Source of the DNA: Verrucomicrobiia bacterium
GTDB lineage: Bacteria; Verrucomicrobiota; Verrucomicrobiia; Limisphaerales; UBA11358
NCBI GenBank assembly: GCA_025451535.1
Contig: JANWKE010000069.1
Span: 1 to 49,298 of the forward strand
Reading direction: 5' to 3'
DNA length: 49,298 bases
Shown here one piece after another: positions 33,592 through 41,194 of the stretch; within the stretch, counting starts at the first letter, position 1, and every line of letters begins with the position of its first letter. Under the pieces are notes generated by a model. That model worked only from the letters and a program-made list of their open reading frames with translations, was not told where the DNA came from and searched no databases. Position numbers and translations under genes: made by a program.

Positions 33592-36498
33592 ATGAAAGAT
33601 CCCCTGTTGTCGCCATTTGCCAGGTCGCTGGTCCGCACTCTGGTCGCGGGTGCATGCGCCATGTTTCTGGTCACCCAGGTTTTTGCCGCCGACTCGCTGC
33701 GCGAACATCTCTCGCTCGACGCGAACTGGAAATTCCATCTCGGCGACGACTGGCCGGACGCGCTGCATCTGGAAAACTCCGGCACCGGTTCCGGGCCGGC
33801 GTCGGAAAGATTCTCAGACGCTTACTGGCGCGTGGTCAATCTGCCGCACGATTGGGCGGTTGAATTGCCATTCGACCAATCTGCCGATGGCAGTCATGGT
33901 TTCAAGGCTCTGGGAGTGAAATATCCGACGAACAGCATCGCCTGGTACCGCCGTACATTCGAGTTGCCGAAGGCGGGTGAGGGCAGACGCATCTGGCTGA
34001 CGTTCGACGGGGTGTTTCGCGACGCGACGGTGTGGGTCAACGGCTGGTGCGTCAGACATCACGAGGGCGGTTACTATCCATTCCGCGAGGACATTACCGA
34101 TGTGGTGCATTTCGGCGGGCAGAACACGATTTCCGTGCGCGTGGACGCGACGAAAACCGAGGGCTGGTTTTACGAGGGTGCGGGCATCTACCGCCATGTC
34201 TGGCTGGACGAGACCGCGCCGGTGGCCATCGCCCCGGACGGGATTTTTGTGTCGCCGCATTTTGAAAAAAACATTCCGCAAGGCAGTCCTGAAATCGCAG
34301 TCGAAGTCCGCCTGCTCAACACCACCACCCACGCGGCGAAAGCCACGGTGGATTGCGAAATCATTTCGCCCGACGGCAAATCGTTGAAAAATTTCTCCGA
34401 ATCGACAGATTTAAAACGCGAATCGAAAGGCGCGGTAAAATTGGAATCGAAACTTTTCCGGCCCGTCCTTTGGTCGCCGGAATCGCCCAACCTCTACCAG
34501 CTGGTCACGACGGTTTTCGTCGCGGACAAACTCGTTGACCAGGAGAAAACACCCTTTGGCATCCGCACCGTGGGCTTTGACCCGGCGAACGGCTTTTTGT
34601 TGAACGGCAGGCATTACGAACTTTACGGCACCTGCAATCATCAGGACCACGCCGGCGTCGGCGCGGCCATCCCGGATGCGTTGCAGGAATTCCGCGTGGA
34701 GCAACTGAAGAAATTTGGCTGCAACGCCATCCGCACCTCGCACAATCCGCCCACGCCGGAATTGCTCGACGCCTGCGACCGGCTCGGCATGTTGGTGATG
34801 AACGAGAGCCGGTTGATGGGCGGCGATTCGGAGAACATGAAAAAGTGGGACAGCCAGATCCGCCGCGACCGCAATCATCCGAGCGTCGCGATCTGGAGCA
34901 TCGCCAACGAGCAATTCATGGTGCAGGACACGCCGCAGGCCGCCAACGTCGCGCGCACGATGCAGGATTACGCCAAACAACTCGACCCGACGCGGCCCGT
35001 CACTTACGCGTCGCCGGAAGACGACGTGTTTCGTGGCATCAATTCGGTCATCGAAGTGCGCGGCTGGAATTACCACTACGGTCCCCGAATGGACAGGTAT
35101 CACGCCGAGCATCCGGACCAGCCGAACGTCGGCACCGAGCAGGCCAGCGTCGTCGGCGACCGCGGCATTTACGCGAATGATCAGGAACACGGTTACGTCG
35201 CCGCCTACGATGTGGTCTGGCCGGGCTGGACGACGACCGCCGAGAGCTGGTGGAGCTTCTTCGCCGTGCGTCCCTGGCTTTCCGGCGCCTTCGTGTGGAC
35301 CGGCTTTGATTATCGGGGCGAGCCGACGCCCTATTGGTGGCCGTGCGTCAACTCGCACTTCGGCATCCTCGACACTTGCGGTTTCCCGAAGGACGTTTTT
35401 TACTACTACAAATCGTGGTGGACGACGAACACCGTGCTGCACCTGTTGCCGCATTGGAACTGGCCCGGCCGGGAAGGGCAGGACATCCTCGTCCAGGTCT
35501 TCAGCAATTGCAAACAGGTGGAACTCGTTTTGAACGGCCTGTCGCTCGGCAAACAGACAATGAAACCGAATTCGAAATTGAGCTGGCATGTGAGATATGA
35601 GCCCGGAACATTGAGTGCGAAAGGTTTTGACGGCGCCGGCAACGTCGTTGCCGAAACGAAAGTGGAAACCACCGGCGAGGCCACGCAAATTCAACTCACG
35701 CCCGACCGCAAGACCATCAACGCCGACGGCGAGGATGTGAGCGTGTTTACCGTGGCCGCGCTGGACGCGCAAGGCCGCGTGGTGCCGGTGGCGCAAAACA
35801 AAATCAATTTCAGCCTCGAAGGCGCCGGCAGGATCCTGGGCGTGGGCAACGGCGACCCCAGTTGCCATGAGCCGGACACGTTCGTCCCGAACGTGCCGGA
35901 GCGCAATGTCGCCCTGAACGACTGGCGCTGGCAGCTGGCAAAAGTCCCGCACAACCGCAGCGTCCTGCCGGAATACGCGGATGATTTTGACGACTCGGCG
36001 TGGACAAATGTGAACGCCCAAACCAGCGGCGGCGAATTGACGATCAAAGCGCCGGACACCACGGCGATTTACCGCGCTCATTTCACGCTGACGGACGAAG
36101 ACTTGAAAGGTGAAGGCGTGCAAATCTGCTTCTCAGGCTGCGACGACGAGGGCTGGTATTTTGTGAACGGCGAGTTTGTTGGGGAATCGCATGACTGGCA
36201 GGCGCGACCGATTTTCGACATTAAAAAATTTGTCCACGCCGGCGACAACGTTGTTGCTGTGGGGGTCTACAACGGCGTGGGCTCCGGCGGTTTGAATCCC
36301 AATGTGAACGTCAAAACCTTTGGGAACGCCGGCGTTCCGCCGTGGTCCCGCAGCCTGTTCAACGGCCTGGCGCAAATCATTGTGCAATCCACACGTGAGG
36401 CCGGCGAATTCAAATTGACCGCCAGTTCCGAGAGTCTCAAACCGGCCACGGCAACGCTGCAAACGCAACCGTGCGCGCCGCGTCCGGCTGTGCCGTGA
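33592..36498 (+). CDS. GH2 beta-galactosidase-type enzyme
   Basis: From ATG 33592 the protein has 968 residues; the frame is open upstream to 33529, but that would cross the promoter. The signal peptide begins MKDPLLSPFARSLVRTL and ends VFAAD. A GH2 sugar-binding domain (LREHLSLDANWKFHLGDDW, NLPHDWAVELPF) and Ig-like domain precede the barrel, with acid/base Glu440 in SIANEQF and probable nucleophile Glu516 in GTEQAS. A DUF4982-like Ig module follows, then a galactose-binding-like insert at about 770-920 (DDFDDSAWTNVN, WYFVNGEFVGES), then the closing REAGEFKLTASSESL. It would remove beta-1,2-galactose from xyloglucan side chains. First gene of the unit with GH29. Confidence 0.9.
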   Translation: MKDPLLSPFARSLVRTLVAGACAMFLVTQVFAADSLREHLSLDANWKFHLGDDWPDALHLENSGTGSGPASERFSDAYWRVVNLPHDWAVELPFDQSADGSHGFKALGVKYPTNSIAWYRRTFELPKAGEGRRIWLTFDGVFRDATVWVNGWCVRHHEGGYYPFREDITDVVHFGGQNTISVRVDATKTEGWFYEGAGIYRHVWLDETAPVAIAPDGIFVSPHFEKNIPQGSPEIAVEVRLLNTTTHAAKATVDCEIISPDGKSLKNFSESTDLKRESKGAVKLESKLFRPVLWSPESPNLYQLVTTVFVADKLVDQEKTPFGIRTVGFDPANGFLLNGRHYELYGTCNHQDHAGVGAAIPDALQEFRVEQLKKFGCNAIRTSHNPPTPELLDACDRLGMLVMNESRLMGGDSENMKKWDSQIRRDRNHPSVAIWSIANEQFMVQDTPQAANVARTMQDYAKQLDPTRPVTYASPEDDVFRGINSVIEVRGWNYHYGPRMDRYHAEHPDQPNVGTEQASVVGDRGIYANDQEHGYVAAYDVVWPGWTTTAESWWSFFAVRPWLSGAFVWTGFDYRGEPTPYWWPCVNSHFGILDTCGFPKDVFYYYKSWWTTNTVLHLLPHWNWPGREGQDILVQVFSNCKQVELVLNGLSLGKQTMKPNSKLSWHVRYEPGTLSAKGFDGAGNVVAETKVETTGEATQIQLTPDRKTINADGEDVSVFTVAALDAQGRVVPVAQNKINFSLEGAGRILGVGNGDPSCHEPDTFVPNVPERNVALNDWRWQLAKVPHNRSVLPEYADDFDDSAWTNVNAQTSGGELTIKAPDTTAIYRAHFTLTDEDLKGEGVQICFSGCDDEGWYFVNGEFVGESHDWQARPIFDIKKFVHAGDNVVAVGVYNGVGSGGLNPNVNVKTFGNAGVPPWSRSLFNGLAQIIVQSTREAGEFKLTASSESLKPATATLQTQPCAPRPAVP

Positions 36499-36599
36499 CT
36501 TGCGGGAATTGATAACGGACGAATCAGCCGGTTTCAATGGCGCGATGGGTAGCGCACGCGGACGGGCTGGCCAACTGCACCATCAGCGCAGGAACTTTC

Positions 36600-38024
36600 A
36601 TGAAACTGAATCGAATCACACTGGCTCTGTTGGCGTTCACGGTTTTTACGGCCGCCGCGCGCGAACCGCGAACGGACATGGGCATCCGCCAGCAGAGCGA
36701 CGCCGCGATGAAATGGTGGCGCGACGCAAAGTTCGGGATGTTCATTCACTGGGGGCTTTACGCCGTGCCTGCCAAGGGTGAGTGGTATATGGAGCAGGCT
36801 GCCATCCCTATTGACGCCTACCGCAAATATGCCTTTGACCAGGGCGATGGTGTCTATTTTGACGCGAAGGATTATCATCCCGCCGAGTGGGCGCAACTCG
36901 CCAAAGACGCGGGCATGAAATACATGTGCCTCACCGCGCGGCATCACGACGGGTTTGCGCTGTTCGACAGCCATTTCACCAACGCCTTCACGAGCGTGCA
37001 GACTCTGCACCGCGACCTTTTTGGCGAATATGTCAAGGCGTGCCGCACGGCGGGATTGCGGGTGGGCGTTTACTACTCGCCGATTGACTGGCGTTACCCG
37101 GGTTACTACGACGTGACTGGGACAAATTGCGCGCCCAACACATGGGGCTACAAAACGGCGGCATGGCACAAGGAAAACGCCGACGTGATGAAAAATGAAG
37201 TCTATGAGGAGGTGCGCACGCTGTTCCGGAACTATGGGAAAATGGACTTTCTTTTTTGGGACGGCGGCTGGCTGGCGCAACAAGGTTCGGATCGGGACGC
37301 GGCGTTCCTCTGGGAGCCGGGCAAATATCGAGATCCACACAACGCCTGGCCGGTGACGCCGGAGAACAGCTATTACGACAAGTCCGGCCGGGCGCTCGGA
37401 CTCATGGGCATCGTCCGAAAATACTCGCCAAAGGTCATCTGCAACAGCCGCTCAGGCTGGATCGGCGATTTCGATTCCGTGGAAGGCGGCGCGGAAATCA
37501 AAGGCCCGGTGCGCGCCGAGCCGTGGGAGAAATGCCTGAACGTAAACCAAGTCACCTGGGGCTACAACACCCGGCAAAATCTGATGACCGAAACCCAGCT
37601 TACACGCTATCTCGTGGACGCGGTCGTGCGCAACGGGAACCTGCTGCTGAACGTCGGACCGGACCGGCATGGAACCATTCCAGAAACGCACGCGGCGTTG
37701 CTGCGGAAATTCGGCGCCTGGCTGCGCATCGTGGGCGACAGCATTTACGGCACGCGCGGCGGTCCGTGGAATCCGGCGGATGGCCAATATGGCTTCACGT
37801 CCAAACCGGGAAAAATTTTCATCCATCTTCTGCCGGGATACGCCGGAACGGAATTTACCACGCCGTCGGTCGCGCAAAAAGTCACGGACTGCGCGGACGT
37901 TTTGACAAAAAAACCGGTCGCTTGGAAGCAGGCATCCGCCGGGTCGGTTCACATCATGAGCATTGACCGCGAAAGCCATCCGGCGGACACCGTGATCTGC
38001 CTGCGGACAGCGCACAACAATTGA
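36600..38024 (+). CDS. GH29 alpha-L-fucosidase
   Basis: From ATG 36600 (AGGA 6 nt upstream) the protein has 474 residues and a signal peptide MKLNRITLALLAFTVFTAAA. The GH29 barrel shows WWRDAKFGMFIHWGLYAVPA, CLTARHHDGFALFDS and nucleophile Asp221 in FLFWDGGW. Then TRYLVDAVVRNGNLLLNVGP leads into a short C-terminal beta domain. It should remove alpha-1,2-fucose from galactosyl side chains, the step before the GH2 enzyme. It lies 101 nt after GH2, likely the same message. Its stop codon overlaps the start of an esterase relic. Confidence 0.92.
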   Translation: MKLNRITLALLAFTVFTAAAREPRTDMGIRQQSDAAMKWWRDAKFGMFIHWGLYAVPAKGEWYMEQAAIPIDAYRKYAFDQGDGVYFDAKDYHPAEWAQLAKDAGMKYMCLTARHHDGFALFDSHFTNAFTSVQTLHRDLFGEYVKACRTAGLRVGVYYSPIDWRYPGYYDVTGTNCAPNTWGYKTAAWHKENADVMKNEVYEEVRTLFRNYGKMDFLFWDGGWLAQQGSDRDAAFLWEPGKYRDPHNAWPVTPENSYYDKSGRALGLMGIVRKYSPKVICNSRSGWIGDFDSVEGGAEIKGPVRAEPWEKCLNVNQVTWGYNTRQNLMTETQLTRYLVDAVVRNGNLLLNVGPDRHGTIPETHAALLRKFGAWLRIVGDSIYGTRGGPWNPADGQYGFTSKPGKIFIHLLPGYAGTEFTTPSVAQKVTDCADVLTKKPVAWKQASAGSVHIMSIDRESHPADTVICLRTAHNN

Positions 38025-38190
38025 AGTACACAACATTATTGACGCTGGCCTGGCAACCGGATGTTTTGCCGCCCGTGTCCACACGAATCAGCCGGCCGAC
38101 GATTGGAAGCCGGCGCCCTCCAACATGCCGGGACAGGAGTATCCCCACGTCAAATCAGAAAGCTGCGTCCGGGCGCGTCGTCAATTTTAA
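38021..38190 (+). pseudogene. Relic: 5' end of an esterase gene (CE1-like)
   Basis: A TTG at 38021 overlaps the GH29 stop and starts MKYTTLLTLA (signal-like). A frameshift follows, after which the other frame reads GLATGCFAARVHTNQPADDW and then KPAPSNMPGQEYPHVKSE, SCVRAR. DDWKPAPSN-PG-EYP-V-SE is the start of the E-set domain of secreted CE1/feruloyl-esterase-like enzymes as I recall it. Homology stops at dyad H. The gene was once the third member of the GH2-GH29 unit. Confidence 0.55.
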
Positions 38191-38196
38191 CGACAC
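38177..38196 (+). promoter_or_regulatory. Locus dyad H (orphan copy)
   Basis: GTCGTCAATTTTAACGACAC fits the dyad pattern. At 21 nt lies only TTAATT (38218-38223), a poor -10 box. It sits 114 bp upstream of dyad C and directly at the break of the esterase relic, so it may be left from a removed gene or act as a second site for the GH5 unit. Confidence 0.55.
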
Positions 38197-38290
38197 AAGC
38201 GAATTCATGTAGAGCTCTTAATTGTAGTCTTTTCTTAACATGTGATCTGGATTTGTGAATCGGGCGCCCGCGACGGCAATTGTCATCAGT

Positions 38291-38336
38291 GTCGTGGTTT
38301 TTGACGACATTCATTTCAGTAAAAAGGGTGTATCTT
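38291..38336 (+). promoter_or_regulatory. Locus dyad C with -10 box, promoter of GH5-GH3-GH27 unit
   Basis: Dyad GTCGTGGTTTTTGACGACAT (38291-38310) is followed by 20 nt and TATCTT (38331-38336). Predicted start is about 38343, leaving about 32 nt before ATG 38375. Confidence 0.78.
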
Positions 38337-38374
38337 TTGTCGAATTAATATCGCACATCCTCTTGAGTAAAATC

Positions 38375-41059
38375 ATGAACGCCATCATTCGCAGCGTTTT
38401 ATTCCAATTTCTCATCGCCGGCCTGGCCGGCGGTTTATCCGCCCAAACTACCCAAGGCAACACGAACATTCCCGATTCGATGCCGCTCCCGATACCCACC
38501 TACGGATGGAATCTGGGAAACACATTGGAAGCCACTTGGGGAGTGCCGAGTTGGACTGCGGCGGTGTTCAACACGGCCGCCGGCGCCGGGTTCAACGCCG
38601 TTCGCATCCCGTGCGCCTGGGATTTCAATTCCACCACTAACATCAGCGGCGGAGTCACCAATTACGTGATTAACCCCGCTTTCATGGCGCAGGTCAAACA
38701 GGCCGTTGACGACGCGATCGCGGACGGAATGTATGTCGTCGTCATCGACCACTGGGACGACGGCTGGCTGGAGAACAACATCGGCACCAATGTGAATCCC
38801 GTCATCAACGCGAAGATGAAGTCCTATTGGACGCAGATCGCCACCAATTTTGCCGGCTACGACAACCACTTGCTTTTTGCCGCGGCGAACGAACCAAACG
38901 TGAACAATACTGCGGAAGAGGTCACGTTGATGTATTATTATCAGACGTTCGTCAATGCGGTCCGCGCCACCGGTGGCAACAACACCAATCGCTGGCTGGT
39001 GCTGCAAAGCGTATCGGACCCGACGTGGCTGAACGCCTTGCCAACGGACACGGTTTCCAACCGACTGATGGTCGAATATCATCAGTATACGCCTTCTCTG
39101 TTTACGATCATTCACACCGATCAAACGTGGGGCACTGCGATTTACTTCTGGGGGCCGGCTTACCATTATTCGGGAGACCCAACCCGCAATGCCACCTGGG
39201 GTGAAGAATATGACATAGATTCGTTCTTTCAACAGCTGACCGACTTGTATGTCAGCAGAGGCATTCCGGTCATGATCGGCGAATTCGGGGCGTATACGTC
39301 GCCTCTGACCGGAACGGAGGCGACGTGGAATAGTGATTCCGTGTATTATTGGAACAAGTATGTGGCCGAATCCGCCCGCGGCCACGGACTCAGTCCCTTC
39401 TATTGGAGCACACCGAACAGTCCGTTCGACTGGACCTCGGGCGCCGTCACTGACGCACGACTTATTTCCGTATTGACTGGCGGAGCCGCGCCTCCGCCGC
39501 CCAACGGTGCTCCGTATGCCGCATCTGGTCTTACCGCGACGGGAGGCACGAGCCAGGTAATTTTATCCTGGACTGCCGGCAGCGGAGCGACCAGCTACAA
39601 TCTTTACCGCGCGACACAGAGCGGTTCTGAGAGTTCGATCTCACCCGTCGTTACTGGCATCACCGGCACATCCTATACCAATACCAGCCTCAACAGTGGC
39701 ACCACCTATTACTATCAGGTCGCCGCCGTCAACGGTTCCGGCTCGTCAGGTTTTTCGCCTGAAGCTCACGCGACGACGTCCGGCGTCATCGCCGACCCGG
39801 CGCAATTCAACTTCGAATCCAGTTCGCAAGGTTGGACCGGGGGCGGCGGCATCGTTTCCGGCGTCGCGACTTCAACCGTCCAGCATTATGCCGGCAATCA
39901 GTCGCTGGCCGTGAACTTCAATGGCTCATCCGCGGGCACCGCGTCTCCGTCCGTGGGCAACGTGGCTGTCGTGCCGGGCACGACAATTACCTTTCATGTC
40001 TGGATTCCCAGCGGCAGCAAGGTGACGGCGCTCCAACCGTATCTGCAAGACCACAACTGGACGTGGACTAGCAGCTGGTATCCAAGTCTGACGGCTAATG
40101 CGTGGAACACGATTACCGTAACCGTGCCGACGAACGCCGCCTCACCATTACAGGCTCTCGGCGTTCAATTTATCACGAGCGCCGGCTGGACGGGCACCTG
40201 TTACATTGATTCCGTTTCATATAGCAACCCCGTGCCGGACTTCAACCTGGCGGCGAATCCCACCAGCCTGACAGTGAACGGCGGAACGAACGGCGCAAGC
40301 ATCATCACGGTGACTCCAACCGATGGCTTGAACGCTTGCTATACGTTGAGCGCAAGTAATCTCCCAGCCGGAGTTACAACCGCGTTTGCCGCGAATCCAA
40401 CCACCGGCGGTGACACCGCGCTGACGCTCACGGCATCCAATACCGTAACTTCCGGCACATCGAATGTGACCGTCATCGTCACCGCAGGATTGATTAGTCA
40501 TACGACGACCATCGCCCTCACGCTGAACGCGGTCACGCCGCCCAACACGCCGCCCACGCTGGCGCCTATTGGCAACCAGACCGTGAACGTCGGCCAGGCG
40601 GTTGCGTTTACCGCCAGCGCCACCGACACCAACCAGCCGCCGCAGACGCTGACGTTCGCATTACTTGCCGGTGCGACGAATGCCACGCTCAACTCCAGCA
40701 GCGGCGCGTTCTCATTCCGCCCGCTTGTAACACAGGCGAATTCGACAAATAATTTCACTTTGGAAGTTTCCGACAACGGCACGCCGCCTCTCAGCGCCAC
40801 GCAGAGTTTCTCGATCATGGTGAATCCGCTTACTGCGCCGACGGTCAGCAATGTTTCAGCCGCAGGCGGACTGTTCGGTTTCAGCGTCAGCGGACAGAAC
40901 GGACCGGATTACGCGGTGGAAACCTCGACCAATCTCACGCAATGGAGCACCGTCTTCGTCACCAATTCGCCCACGCTGCCGTTCAATTGGACGGATACGA
41001 ATTCACCTGCCGCATCGCAGCGATTCTACCGCGTCAAACTCGGTCCACCGCTGCCGTAA
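38375..41059 (+). CDS. GH5 endo-glucanase/xyloglucanase, multidomain
   Basis: From ATG 38375 the protein has 894 residues; in-frame upstream codons would cross the promoter. Signal peptide MNAIIRSVLFQFLIAGLAGG. The GH5 barrel has YGWNLGNTLEATWG, HWDDGWLENN, acid/base Glu173 in AANEPN, and nucleophile Glu303 in MIGEFGA. Then FN3 (about 375-465, SYNLYRATQSGSESS), a carbohydrate-binding-like jelly roll (about 470-610, FNFESSSQGWTGGG ... CYIDSVSY), an Ig-like domain, a cadherin-like domain (IGNQTVNVGQAVAF) and the tail ending FYRVKLGPPLP. The barrel is closely related to the amber-stopped GH5 at 21273, but the linked binding domains differ, so the pair may target different forms of the glycan. 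Confidence 0.92.
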   Translation: MNAIIRSVLFQFLIAGLAGGLSAQTTQGNTNIPDSMPLPIPTYGWNLGNTLEATWGVPSWTAAVFNTAAGAGFNAVRIPCAWDFNSTTNISGGVTNYVINPAFMAQVKQAVDDAIADGMYVVVIDHWDDGWLENNIGTNVNPVINAKMKSYWTQIATNFAGYDNHLLFAAANEPNVNNTAEEVTLMYYYQTFVNAVRATGGNNTNRWLVLQSVSDPTWLNALPTDTVSNRLMVEYHQYTPSLFTIIHTDQTWGTAIYFWGPAYHYSGDPTRNATWGEEYDIDSFFQQLTDLYVSRGIPVMIGEFGAYTSPLTGTEATWNSDSVYYWNKYVAESARGHGLSPFYWSTPNSPFDWTSGAVTDARLISVLTGGAAPPPPNGAPYAASGLTATGGTSQVILSWTAGSGATSYNLYRATQSGSESSISPVVTGITGTSYTNTSLNSGTTYYYQVAAVNGSGSSGFSPEAHATTSGVIADPAQFNFESSSQGWTGGGGIVSGVATSTVQHYAGNQSLAVNFNGSSAGTASPSVGNVAVVPGTTITFHVWIPSGSKVTALQPYLQDHNWTWTSSWYPSLTANAWNTITVTVPTNAASPLQALGVQFITSAGWTGTCYIDSVSYSNPVPDFNLAANPTSLTVNGGTNGASIITVTPTDGLNACYTLSASNLPAGVTTAFAANPTTGGDTALTLTASNTVTSGTSNVTVIVTAGLISHTTTIALTLNAVTPPNTPPTLAPIGNQTVNVGQAVAFTASATDTNQPPQTLTFALLAGATNATLNSSSGAFSFRPLVTQANSTNNFTLEVSDNGTPPLSATQSFSIMVNPLTAPTVSNVSAAGGLFGFSVSGQNGPDYAVETSTNLTQWSTVFVTNSPTLPFNWTDTNSPAASQRFYRVKLGPPLP

Positions 41060-41082
41060 AATGCCGACATTGTCGGAATCCC

Positions 41083-41124
41083 GCTGGCGAATTCAAACTG
41101 ACGGCGACCGCCGGAGGCCTCTAG
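41083..41124 (+). pseudogene. Relic: 3' end of a GH2 gene
   Basis: The frame AGEFKLTATAGGL-stop matches the AGEFKLTASSESL at the end of the intact GH2 gene; 20 of the first 24 bases agree. The rest of the gene is absent. It lies between GH5 and GH3, indicating that a further GH2 copy once stood in this unit. Confidence 0.5.
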
Positions 41125-41194
41125 CCCGCCACACAATCATGCACACTTTCCTTGTGCATCCCGCCCGTCTCTGCCATAAGAAGCCGAATTTCAA

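Noticed and set aside
41063-41078. CCGACATTGTCGG palindrome after GH5 as terminator or dyad
   Set aside because: The stem is short, no T-run follows and the halves differ from the locus dyad in order and spacing.
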